Below are positions 1-7,029 of a stretch of DNA of 53,029 nucleotides, piece by piece; positions within the stretch are counted from its first letter, which is position 1; each line of letters opens with the position of its first letter. The stretch is from Thermoproteota archaeon. GTDB lineage: Archaea; Korarchaeota; Korarchaeia; Korarchaeales; Korarchaeaceae. The position numbers and the translations under genes were made by a program. The notes beneath the pieces are model-generated. The model worked only from the letters and a program-made list of their open reading frames with translations. It ran no database searches and was not told the origin of the DNA. The stretch lies in contig JAOZFG010000029.1 of NCBI GenBank assembly GCA_027491435.1, positions 1-53,029 on the forward strand, read 5' to 3'.

Positions 1-464
1 ATGACGCTGTTCTCCTTCAACTCCAGTCGGGAGGCGAAGCTCGCTGAAGGCAAGCCCATTAACTCGCCGAGGAGAGGGGCCATGGAACAGGAGTAGTAGT
101 CACTGCTCCCCTCTCCGCAAATTATGAGGTCTGGATTTAGGCCGTCCTCCTCCAAAGCCTTTTTGATCGCCAGGGCCGTTCTAACTGGGTTGTGCCCCCC
201 TACATCTCCCCTAACTACTATGGCCCTGTCGGCCCCCATGGCTAAGGCTTCCTTGAGGACCGCATCGTCAAAGGGACCGGTCACCACGGTAACTAGGGTG
301 AGGCGTCCCCCCCTCTCCTCCTTTATCCTCACCGCCTCCTCTACAGCGTTCTTATCTATCTCACTAATCTTGACGGGAACCCCTTCCAAGTTTAGCCCTC
401 CATCCACGGAGATCTGGGTCTCGTCATAAACTAACTTGACGCACGCAACTAGCTCCAAGGTCAC
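1..464 (-). CDS. etfB: Electron transfer flavoprotein beta subunit, partial (3' end outside window)
   Basis: The minus strand reads open from a GTG at 464 to the window edge (154 codons, no stop). The translation starts TLELVACVKLVYDE and continues with SEIDKNAVEEAVRIKEE, then EALAMGADRAIVV and DLIICGEGSSDYY. These are the N-terminal signatures of the EtfB/FixA family, whose members bind AMP and, with EtfA, carry electrons from dehydrogenases to quinones or ferredoxin. The segment after DLIICGEGSSD reads YYSCSMAPLLGELMG where many EtfB proteins have a TGQ-type sequence, so the cofactor site may differ. A G-rich stretch (GCGGGGGGTG) abuts the start, and a TATA-like box near 483-495 would give a nearly leaderless transcript. 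The rest of the gene, and any etfA, lies left of the window. Confidence 0.85.
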   Translation of the reverse strand, partial: MTLELVACVKLVYDETQISVDGGLNLEGVPVKISEIDKNAVEEAVRIKEERGGRLTLVTVVTGPFDDAVLKEALAMGADRAIVVRGDVGGHNPVRTALAIKKALEEDGLNPDLIICGEGSSDYYSCSMAPLLGELMGLPSASFASRLELKENSV

Positions 465-482
465 CCCCCGCTTACTGAGGTC

Positions 483-496
483 TAAAAGTTTTAACC
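483..496. promoter_or_regulatory. Shared TATA-like element between etfB and the UPF0210 gene
   Basis: The sequence TAAAAGTTTTAACC is nearly symmetrical and AT-rich in a GC-rich setting. Its centre lies about 24 bp from the etfB GTG on the minus strand and about 42 bp from the ATG at 530 on the plus strand, so one element could serve both directions. This is inferred from spacing only. Confidence 0.45.
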
Positions 497-529
497 TTTG
501 TCGAAATCGATCAGCTCGAAGGTGGTGGC

Positions 530-1894
530 ATGAAGCTGGAAGCCAAGGAGGTGGCTGAAATCATTGAAATGCTCTCCTTTCAACATCTGGACATAAGGAG
601 CGTGACTTTAGGGGTGGATCTAACCCCTGCAATAGGGGAAGGACCTTCTGCAGTCAAGGAGACGATGAAGAGGGCGGCGGAAGGCCTGAGCGAGGCTGTG
701 GATAGGGTGTCGTCCAGGCTGGGCATCAAGATAGTCACGAAGAGGGTAGCCGTCACCCCAGTGTACCTCTTCCTCGAGGGAGTCAGCAGAAGGGACCCTA
801 GGCTGGGGCAGGAGCTGGGTGTGGAAATAGCTAAGGCCTTGGACGAAGCGGCGAAGGAGCTGGAGGTCGATTACGTGGGTGGGTACGCTGCCTTCGTGGA
901 GTCCGGATTCACTCCAGGGGACGTGGCCCTGGTCAACTCAATACCGGAGGCCCTGGCCTCTACTGAGAGGCTGGCGGCCATGGTGAACGTGGCCTCTACT
1001 CAGGCTGGGATAAACCTAGACGCCGTACTGAGGATGGGTGAGGTGATAAGGGAGACAGCGGACCTCACATCTGGAAGGGGGCCCGCTAGGCTAGGGACCT
1101 TCGCTAACGCCCCTGAAGGAACTCCCTTCGTCCCTGGGGCTTATCATGGCAGGGGTGAGCCGGACAGGGTTATAAATGTTGCAGTCAGCGGCCCTGGGGT
1201 CATTGAGAGCGTAGTGAAGTCCTTAGGCGATTCAGACGTGAGGGCCCTACACGACGCCATAAAGAGGGCCGCCTTCAAGATATCCAGGCTGGGGGAGCTT
1301 GTGGGTAAGGAGGTAGCTAGAGAAATGAGCGCCCTCTTCGGTTCCGTGGATCTGTCTCTGGCTCCCTCCCCTGTGGTCGGGGACAGCGTCGGGGACGTGC
1401 TCAGGGCAATGGGTCTGGATCACCCGGGGGCTCCAGGCTCCATACTGGCCTTGGCTATACTGACCGACGCCGTCAAGAAAGGAGGAGCCATGGCCGTTTC
1501 CTCTATTGGAGGGTTGAGCGGCGCTTTTGTCCCTGTAAGTGAGGACTTGGGGCTTGCTAGTGCTGTAGAAGCTAACGCATTGACGGTGTACGCCCTGGAA
1601 GCCATGTCTGCAGTCTGCAGCACCGGGTTAGACATGCTGCCCCTGCCCGGAGACGTCACCCCTGATCAGTTAGCCTCCCTGATAGGCGACATAGCAGCCT
1701 TGGGGGTCCTCCTAAATAAGTCATTAGGGGTTAGGCTCCTTCCCATGCCAGGAGCCAAGCCAGGAGACGTTGTAGAGCTGGGAGGTCTGCTAGGAAGTTC
1801 TCCTGTGATGAGCTTAGGTAATTACAGCGCCTCCAAGCTAATTAGAAGGGGAGGGGTAGTTCCTCCCTTCGTAACGAGGCTCAGCATGGGCTGA
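530..1894 (+). CDS. UPF0210/DUF711 (PFL-like) family protein
   Basis: This 454-residue protein has the length and signatures of the UPF0210 (DUF711) family, found in archaea and many bacteria. Examples are the segment with TSGRGPARLGTFANAPEG (about residues 180-197), the glycine-rich VSGPGVIESVV region, and a C-terminal half with VSSIGGLSGAFVPVSED and CSTGLDMLPLPGD. Family members share a fold with pyruvate-formate-lyase-like proteins, but no catalytic activity is established, so the function is unknown. A G-rich SD-like GGTGGTGG lies 3-10 nt before the ATG. It is transcribed divergently from etfB and followed by a separately promoted radical SAM gene. Confidence 0.88.
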   Translation: MKLEAKEVAEIIEMLSFQHLDIRSVTLGVDLTPAIGEGPSAVKETMKRAAEGLSEAVDRVSSRLGIKIVTKRVAVTPVYLFLEGVSRRDPRLGQELGVEIAKALDEAAKELEVDYVGGYAAFVESGFTPGDVALVNSIPEALASTERLAAMVNVASTQAGINLDAVLRMGEVIRETADLTSGRGPARLGTFANAPEGTPFVPGAYHGRGEPDRVINVAVSGPGVIESVVKSLGDSDVRALHDAIKRAAFKISRLGELVGKEVAREMSALFGSVDLSLAPSPVVGDSVGDVLRAMGLDHPGAPGSILALAILTDAVKKGGAMAVSSIGGLSGAFVPVSEDLGLASAVEANALTVYALEAMSAVCSTGLDMLPLPGDVTPDQLASLIGDIAALGVLLNKSLGVRLLPMPGAKPGDVVELGGLLGSSPVMSLGNYSASKLIRRGGVVPPFVTRLSMG

Positions 1895-1907
1895 GCCCCC
1901 ACGATTT

Positions 1908-1918
1908 GATTTAAATCT
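1908..1918 (+). promoter_or_regulatory. TATA-like box for the radical SAM gene
   Basis: TTTAAATC lies about 30 bp upstream of the ATG at 1945, with AGGA just before that ATG. The context is an AT-rich gap between two GC-rich genes. Confidence 0.45.
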
Positions 1919-1944
1919 TTTCCTAACGTAGTGGCCCGATAGGA

Positions 1945-3639
1945 ATGACCGACTATGACTTGGCCCTCTTCCACGCTCCCAGCGTCTACGACTTCAGAAA
2001 GGCTTTCACGTTCAAGAGCTTCATAAGCGAGGTCATACCTTCGTTTTCCGTCTTTGACATGTATCCTTATGGATTTCTAACCATAGCTACTTGGCTCTCT
2101 CATCGTGGTTATAAAGTAGGCCTGTTCAACCTAGCCGCCAAAATGATGTTAGACCGAAATTACGATCCGCTGAAAACGATAAGGCAGGTTAAGGCTAAGG
2201 TGTATGGCATTGACTTGCACTGGCTGGTGCACGCTCATGGCGCAGTGGAGGTGGCTCGCCTAATAAAGGAGGAACATCCAGATTCCCTGGTAGTATTTGG
2301 GGGAATTTCCTCAACTTACTACTGGAGAGAGCTCCTTGACTATGACTTTGTGGACGCCGTCATCTTAGGGGATAGCACCGAACATTTGATTGAGAAGTTC
2401 CTCGATAGGGTTGATAAGGGCCAGGAGCCAAACGTCAAAGGAGTTGCCTACAAGTGGAACGGCAGAGTGAAGTTCACAGGACTTCCTGAACCGGTAATCT
2501 CCCTTGACCAGTTCAAGATAGATCATAACCTTCTAGTGAAGCTTGCCATAAAAGAAAGAGACCTTTGCCTGATCTCCCCCTACTCCGCCTTCATCGAGGC
2601 CCCTATATCAGCGGTGATAACTGTGAAGGGATGTCCCTTCTCTTGCGTAACCTGTGGGGGCTCATTCCACTCTTACATGAACATATTTGGCAGGAAGAGG
2701 CTGGCCGTGAAGAGCAACGATGCAATATTGGATGAAGTTCTTTCCATAGCCTCCCTGTCCAAGATGACCATCTTCTTCGTCGGGGATCTGAGGCTTGGGA
2801 GAGGCGTACAGGGAGCGGTGAAGCTGTTGAGGGAGTTGAAAAGGTATGACTTAGAGAACCCGCTCATGTTTGAGTTCTTCGCTCCTCCGCCGAGGGAACT
2901 TTTGAAAGCCATGAGAGAGGCGGCAAGTACAGTTTACCTGCAGATATCCCCAGAGTCCCAGGATGAGAGGGTGAGACGAGCCTTTGGAAGGCCCTACGAC
3001 AATGAAGCCCTGGAGAAGTTCGTCAAGAATTCCAGCGAGATGAGCTTTGACAGGCTAGACCTTTACTTCATGGTAGGCCTACCTTACCAGACCCCAGACG
3101 TAGTCAAGGGACTCCACAAGTACGTCAAGAGGTTGCTCAGCGAGTATAAAAGGTTAGATGCCTTCGTCTCACCACTAGCTCCCTTTGTAGATCCAGGAAG
3201 CCTAGTCTTTGAGAACCCTGAGGCCTTCGGTTACAGGCTGCTCTTCAGGGACTTGGAATCCCACAGAAGGGCCCTGACGGAGAAACACTGGGGGTTCACC
3301 CTGAACTACGAGACCAATTGGATGGGGAGGGGCGACATAGTTAGGTCGTCGTTGAGCGAGTACCTGAACATGGGTAGAGTGAAGCTGGAGAGCGGCGTAA
3401 TCAGCGATGAAATGTATGAGCTCATGCAGGAAAAAGTGGAAATAGATCTATCCCTGTACGAAGCTCTATCAAAAGGAGTTGCCATTGATCACGACAGAAT
3501 AGCGGCGAAGCTCAAGGACCTGGACGAGAGAAAGGAAATCCTCTTGAAGAAAGAGCTCTACCCCTGTGACACACTAATAAACACGCTTAGGGTTCCTAGG
3601 CCTATAAAAATGATGTTGGGGATGCTGGCCAGGTTCTAG
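1945..3639 (+). CDS. B12-binding domain radical SAM protein
   Basis: A 564-residue protein. The N-terminal ~170 residues look like a cobalamin-binding Rossmann domain (DLALFHAPSVYDFRK start, YGIDLHWLVHAHG near residues 90-102, VVFGGISSTYYW). A radical SAM core follows, with CPFSCVTC at about residues 230-237, the CxxxCxxC ligands of the 4Fe-4S cluster. Later segments (LQISPESQDERVRRAFGR and FMVGLPYQTPDVV) are typical of this superclass. The cobalamin motif keeps D and H of DxHxxG but not the final glycine, so cobalamin may bind without the usual lower histidine arrangement. It resembles the archaeal Ta0216-type family (TIGR04190) as I recall it; the substrate is unknown. Convergent with sufB, 9 bp apart. 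Confidence 0.85.
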   Translation: MTDYDLALFHAPSVYDFRKAFTFKSFISEVIPSFSVFDMYPYGFLTIATWLSHRGYKVGLFNLAAKMMLDRNYDPLKTIRQVKAKVYGIDLHWLVHAHGAVEVARLIKEEHPDSLVVFGGISSTYYWRELLDYDFVDAVILGDSTEHLIEKFLDRVDKGQEPNVKGVAYKWNGRVKFTGLPEPVISLDQFKIDHNLLVKLAIKERDLCLISPYSAFIEAPISAVITVKGCPFSCVTCGGSFHSYMNIFGRKRLAVKSNDAILDEVLSIASLSKMTIFFVGDLRLGRGVQGAVKLLRELKRYDLENPLMFEFFAPPPRELLKAMREAASTVYLQISPESQDERVRRAFGRPYDNEALEKFVKNSSEMSFDRLDLYFMVGLPYQTPDVVKGLHKYVKRLLSEYKRLDAFVSPLAPFVDPGSLVFENPEAFGYRLLFRDLESHRRALTEKHWGFTLNYETNWMGRGDIVRSSLSEYLNMGRVKLESGVISDEMYELMQEKVEIDLSLYEALSKGVAIDHDRIAAKLKDLDERKEILLKKELYPCDTLINTLRVPRPIKMMLGMLARF

Positions 3640-3648
3640 AGACACATT

Positions 3649-4860
3649 TTAGAGGCCAGCCGCCGCCATGGCTATTGCTACCTCTATCTGCCTCTTAAGC
3701 TCTTCGGGAAGTCCCTCCAGCTTGACGTCCATGAACCCCCTGACCAGGATGCTCGTCGCCTCTTCCTCGGTGAAGCCCCTGGACATCAGGTAGAAGATCT
3801 GCTCCTCCTCAAGCTTGCCTACTGCGGCCTCGTGGGAGAGGGTGACGTCGCTGTGCCTAGCATCAAGCTCAGGTACTGTTAATATCCTAGATGTGCTGGA
3901 CAGCATTAGGCCGTCGCACTCTATATGCCCCTTGGTGTCTGGAGCCATTGCTACTATGGTTCCCCTGGTCACCACCTCGGCGAAGTCCTTGGTTATGGTC
4001 TTAGACACTATCTCAGCCGAGGTCTCGGGGGCCTCCAAGTAAACGGTGGATCCCACGTCCATGAGGGAGTTCTCCTTAGACACCACGATTGAGGAGAGGT
4101 AAGCCCTAGCCCCCTCCCCGACTAGCCTGACCCTGGGGTTTGTCTGGAGGCTAGCTGTGGGGGTCATGTTTATGTAGTGGCTTATGTACTCCCCGCCCTC
4201 CTCAACTATCACCCCCGTCCTCGGCCTGACGTGTGTCTCCTCATCCCAGGCGTGAATCATGGTGTAGGTCAGCTTTCCTCCCTTCTTGACGTAGAACTCG
4301 GAGACGCCAGCGTGTAGTCCTGCTTTCTCCATCATGGTCGTGCACCCCGTGATCACGTGGAGCTCAGCTCCCTCCTCCACGACGACTATGTTGTGAGGGG
4401 CCTGTATAGCCCCAGGAGTCGACATCAGCAGGCAGGACTGTACGGGCTTCTCCACTTTAACTCCCTTCTCCACTATGAAAACGTACCCCTGGTGATTGCC
4501 CATGAGCTCGGCGACCGCCGTGTACTTGTCCAGGTCTACAGGCACAGCCTTCCAGTAATAGTCGTCGATGATCCCCTCCTTCAACGCCTGCTTGAGGCTC
4601 ATCACAGTTAGCCCTTTGCTCTTCACTGATATCTGAACTGCCTCCTGATCGAGTTGGTAGTAGGAGCCAGATCTGTTCGCCTCTGTGACGTCTATCCCAA
4701 CGCTTGCTAGCAGGTGAGCGTTCGCCCTTATCAGATCTAGGGTGTAAGGCCTTTCAGGCGGCGGGGAGAACTGGCTTATGTCCACGTCAGGCCCATACTT
4801 TGAGGGTTTATTGAGGGCCCTCTTGGCCCTCTCCCTTACCTCCTCAAGCAGCTCTATCAT
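3649..4860 (-). CDS. sufB: SufB/SufD-type Fe-S cluster assembly scaffold
   Basis: A 403-residue SufBD-family protein that would form the beta-helix scaffold on which Fe-S clusters are built with SufC. The C-terminal core is clear: GHIECDGLML, PELDARHSDVTLSHEAAVGKL and EEQIFYLMSRGFTEEEA. The conserved C, E and H of these segments are the usual candidates for cluster or scaffold contacts. It is the only SufB/SufD homologue here, so the complex is probably SufC2-SufB2, the minimal archaeal arrangement. Its ATG lies inside the end of sufC (17 bp overlap), indicating translational coupling. The cysteine desulfurase is not adjacent; a sufS candidate lies about 46 kb away. Confidence 0.93.
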   Translation of the reverse strand: MIELLEEVRERAKRALNKPSKYGPDVDISQFSPPPERPYTLDLIRANAHLLASVGIDVTEANRSGSYYQLDQEAVQISVKSKGLTVMSLKQALKEGIIDDYYWKAVPVDLDKYTAVAELMGNHQGYVFIVEKGVKVEKPVQSCLLMSTPGAIQAPHNIVVVEEGAELHVITGCTTMMEKAGLHAGVSEFYVKKGGKLTYTMIHAWDEETHVRPRTGVIVEEGGEYISHYINMTPTASLQTNPRVRLVGEGARAYLSSIVVSKENSLMDVGSTVYLEAPETSAEIVSKTITKDFAEVVTRGTIVAMAPDTKGHIECDGLMLSSTSRILTVPELDARHSDVTLSHEAAVGKLEEEQIFYLMSRGFTEEEATSILVRGFMDVKLEGLPEELKRQIEVAIAMAAAGL

Positions 4861-5596
4861 AACACATCAACTCCGCCATTACACAGTTCATACAAGCCTC
4901 AAATCCGCCCTCCTCTATATCAGACAAGACCTTCTGGAGCTCTCCACAACACAAGATCTTGCCTTCCATCATTATGTAGGCCAGGGAGCCGGACAGGTAC
5001 TTGGCTATGTGTCCCGTGTGAGTCACCACTAGAGCTGACCTCTCCTCCCCATCCTCTAGTAACCCCCTTATAGCTTCTCCTATTACGGGAAGTCCCGCCA
5101 AGTCCACGCCTGAATCAGGCTCATCTAAAAGTATAAACTTGGGTCTTTGAGCGTAGACCAGCAGTATTTCAGCTCTCTTCATCTCTCCCCCGCTAAATCC
5201 AACGTGGAGGTCCCTGTCCAGGAGCTTATAGGCGTCCATCTTCTTGGCAAGCTCCTCCACTTCCTCCATGCTGGTCCCGTACATATGAGTGAGCCTCCTC
5301 AACAGCTCCCTTAACTTCACCCCTTTAAGCTTAGGAGGTATTTGGTAAACTATCCCTAGGCCTCTCTGCGCTCTCTCGTGAGGTTCTAATTTTAGCAGGT
5401 CTGTCCCGTTAAAGGTTATGCTACCACTCACCACCTTGTACTTGGGGTTGCCCATTATCGTCTGGATTAGGGAGGACTTACCCGAGCCGTTAGGCCCCAG
5501 TAAGTAGACCACTTCTCCATCTCTTATCGCCAGGTTTATGCCCTGGAGTACTCTCTTCCCTTCTACCTCCACGTGGAGCTCTTCTACCCTTAGCAT
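4844..5596 (-). CDS. sufC: SufC Fe-S assembly ATPase with cysteine-rich tail
   Basis: From the ATG at 5596 this is a 250-residue SufC-type ABC ATPase that powers cluster assembly on SufB. Walker A is GPNGSGKSS, the Q-loop region is YQIPP, the signature is FSGGEMKR and Walker B is ILLDEPDSG; VVTHTGH is the switch histidine segment. I chose 5596 because GAGGG lies 6 nt upstream and TATA-like sequences (TATAAAG near 5624-5630, TTTTAAAA near 5635-5642) lie inside the longer reading frame that extends to 5692, which has no family similarity; an ATG at 5602 is also possible. The C-terminal tail has CC, then CMNC, then another C, unusual for SufC. It is the first gene of the sufC-sufB operon. Confidence 0.92.
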   Translation of the reverse strand: MLRVEELHVEVEGKRVLQGINLAIRDGEVVYLLGPNGSGKSSLIQTIMGNPKYKVVSGSITFNGTDLLKLEPHERAQRGLGIVYQIPPKLKGVKLRELLRRLTHMYGTSMEEVEELAKKMDAYKLLDRDLHVGFSGGEMKRAEILLVYAQRPKFILLDEPDSGVDLAGLPVIGEAIRGLLEDGEERSALVVTHTGHIAKYLSGSLAYIMMEGKILCCGELQKVLSDIEEGGFEACMNCVMAELMCYDRAA

Positions 5597-5622
5597 AACC
5601 ATCCCTCTATCAATAAGAAGGT

Positions 5623-5643
5623 CCTTTATATCCCTTTTAAAAC
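5623..5643 (-). promoter_or_regulatory. Promoter of the sufCB operon
   Basis: Read on the minus strand, TTTTAAAAG (5634-5642) is followed by TATAAAG (5624-5630). Either box places transcription start close to 5600-5613, just before the ATG at 5596. This argues against the longer reading frame as the real start. Confidence 0.55.
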
Positions 5644-5696
5644 TATCGTTAATTGAAGGATTGATTGAAAAATAAATGGACCTCACCTTCAAGCTC

Positions 5697-5938
5697 TAAA
5701 TTTGCTTTTCTAATAAGATTATTTTTTAAACTATTTTAACATTTTAGTGTTTATTCACTTAGTTATAAGTTTAGTTATCTATATTATATGAATTTTTTAA
5801 ACTTAAATGTAAGGTAGAAACAAGGGAGGGTGTATTACTCTTATAAATTATATACCAATATATATGATAACAGAAATCTCTTTTAATTATAACAAAAGCT
5901 TTATATATTACAGGTGTCTCAAAAGTTAGGTGAGCCTT
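5697..5938. other. AT-rich non-coding island
   Basis: About 240 bp of strongly AT-rich sequence separates the sufCB promoter from the CBS-domain gene, in sharp contrast with the GC-rich flanks. It holds an exact 12-bp direct repeat, ATTTTTTAAACT, at 5721-5732 and 5792-5803, and two TTAGTTAT copies 12 bp apart at 5759-5766 and 5771-5778. A small GC island (CAAGGGAGGGTG, 5821-5832) interrupts it. I see no credible coding region. It could be an extended regulatory region or an AT-rich unwinding element. Confidence 0.6.
5898..5908 (+). promoter_or_regulatory. TATA box for the CBS-domain gene
   Basis: GCTTTATATAT lies about 36 bp before the ATG at 5939 and would place transcription start near 5928-5930. 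GGTGAGCC just before that ATG acts as the SD sequence. This supports ATG 5939 over the GTG at 5930. Confidence 0.6.
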
Positions 5939-6349
5939 ATGAGCGAGGGATTCGAAGTGAAAAGGGTCAAGGAGCTCCTAAAGGTTAAGGAGCCCATAAC
6001 TATAGGGCCAGAGGCCAGCTTGAGGGAGGCCGCCAAGAAGATGGCAGATCACGGCATTGGTTTCCTCCCCGTAGTGGACGAGAAGGGAGACCTCGTAGGG
6101 GTGATTTCTGAGAGGGATATAACCTACTCCTTTGGAAATGGGAAGGAAAACTCCAAGGTTAAAGACGTAATGAGGACTAACATAATAACTGTTAATGAAA
6201 ACGACACCGTAGCCTACGCGGCCAGGCTCTTGAGCGAGCACGGGATTAGGCACCTGGTCGTCGTTAACGACGAGGGCAAGCTGGTGGGGGTCTTCTCAAT
6301 TAAGGACCTAACTTACGGAGAAGGGGCACTCTTCTCAATAATCTTCTAG
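5939..6349 (+). CDS. Tandem CBS-domain protein
   Basis: A 136-residue protein built of two CBS motifs and nothing else. Motif one spans about residues 20-70 (ITIGPEASLREAAKKMADHG, then VDEKGDLVGVISERDI). Motif two spans about 80-132 (ITVNENDTVAYAARLLSEHG, VNDEGKLVGVFSIKDL). Such pairs (Bateman modules) bind adenine nucleotides or SAM and signal energy state; stand-alone versions are common in archaea and their partners are usually unknown. The start at 5939 is set by the TATA box and the GGTGA sequence. The AT-rich island directly upstream suggests more regulation than for its neighbours. moaD follows with its own TATA-like box. Confidence 0.93.
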   Translation: MSEGFEVKRVKELLKVKEPITIGPEASLREAAKKMADHGIGFLPVVDEKGDLVGVISERDITYSFGNGKENSKVKDVMRTNIITVNENDTVAYAARLLSEHGIRHLVVVNDEGKLVGVFSIKDLTYGEGALFSIIF

Positions 6350-6355
6350 ACCCCT

Positions 6356-6366
6356 TCCTTTTAAGT
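6356..6366 (+). promoter_or_regulatory. TATA-like box for moaD-moaE
   Basis: TCCTTTTAAGT lies about 27 bp before the moaD ATG at 6388, giving a nearly leaderless transcript for the two-gene operon. Confidence 0.5.
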
Positions 6367-6387
6367 TTCAGGGATTGTTAAGACAGG

Positions 6388-6618
6388 ATGCCCGTCAGGG
6401 TCAGGTTCTACGGCCCCCTTAAGGAGAGGTTTGGTGAGGAAGCCGAGGTCTCCGCAGAAGATCTGTTCAAGCTTTTACTTAAACTGGGGAAGGAGGTTTA
6501 CGAGGAATTCCAGGAGGGCAGGATAATGGTGGCCGTGAACCACGAGATAGTGCATGGTAAGGTTGGGCTTAAAGATGGTGACTTGGTAGCTGTCCTACCT
6601 AGGTTCTCGGGTGGTTAG
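6388..6618 (+). CDS. moaD: Molybdopterin synthase small subunit MoaD-like
   Basis: This 76-residue ubiquitin-fold protein starts MPVRVRFYGPLKERFGEEAEV and ends in FSGG. The C-terminal Gly-Gly is the site that is adenylated and converted to thiocarboxylate before MoaD donates sulfur to the molybdopterin dithiolene. Size and the DGDLVAVLPRFSGG ending match MoaD/ThiS-type sulfur carriers. The moaE start follows its stop codon directly, so the two subunits are encoded as a unit. The pairing makes molybdenum/tungsten cofactor synthesis the likely role, rather than thiamine or tRNA thiolation. Confidence 0.9.
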   Translation: MPVRVRFYGPLKERFGEEAEVSAEDLFKLLLKLGKEVYEEFQEGRIMVAVNHEIVHGKVGLKDGDLVAVLPRFSGG

Positions 6619-7029
6619 ATGAAGTCTGGGATATTTAGGGGGAGCCTGGACGAGGAGTCCTTGCTTGACAGCCTAGCAGAGGGGAACGTGGGGGCAATTC
6701 TCACCTTTAGAGGGGTTGTCAGGCCCTTCTCAGAGGGTAAGAAAGTAGTTAAACTCTACTACGACTACTACGAAGAGTTAGCTTTAAAGCAGCTTGAGGA
6801 GATAAGGAAAAAGGCCATAAGGAAGTTTGAGATAGTAGATGCTATCGTATATCACAGGGTGGGCGAGGCGAAGGTTGGAGATCTCGTGCTCTTCGTGGCA
6901 GTGGCTTCAGAGAGGAGGAAGGCTGGCTTCGAAGCTTTAAGGTGGATAGTGGATGAGGTTAAGTCCGGGGTGGCCATATGGAAGAAGGAGTACTTTGAAG
7001 AGGGAGAGAGATGGGTGGAGCCTGATTAG
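6619..7029 (+). CDS. moaE: Molybdopterin synthase large subunit MoaE
   Basis: A 136-residue MoaE homologue, the catalytic subunit that inserts sulfur from MoaD thiocarboxylate into precursor Z. Family signatures are GAILTFRGVVRPFSEGKKV, then LYYDYYEELA, VYHRVGEAKVGDLVLFVAVAS and the C-terminal KSGVAIWKKEYFEEGERW. This holds the conserved lysine region near the active site. The usual HR in the VAxxHR segment is ER here (ASERRKAGFEA). It begins at the nucleotide after the moaD stop and overlaps the convergent FAD-oxidase gene by 4 bp. Archaeal cells with tungsten or molybdenum oxidoreductases need this pathway. Confidence 0.92.
   Translation: MKSGIFRGSLDEESLLDSLAEGNVGAILTFRGVVRPFSEGKKVVKLYYDYYEELALKQLEEIRKKAIRKFEIVDAIVYHRVGEAKVGDLVLFVAVASERRKAGFEALRWIVDEVKSGVAIWKKEYFEEGERWVEPD

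Noticed and set aside
124-429. Open reading frame on the plus strand at the left edge
   Set aside because: It lies opposite etfB, whose minus-strand translation matches the family; the plus product is Ser/Thr/Pro-rich low-quality sequence.
5597-5692. Extended N-terminus of sufC
   Set aside because: The extra residues have no family similarity and the TATA-like boxes fall inside them.
5864-5929. 21-codon frame in the AT-rich island
   Set aside because: Low-complexity, no SD; its 3' part covers the CBS-gene TATA box.
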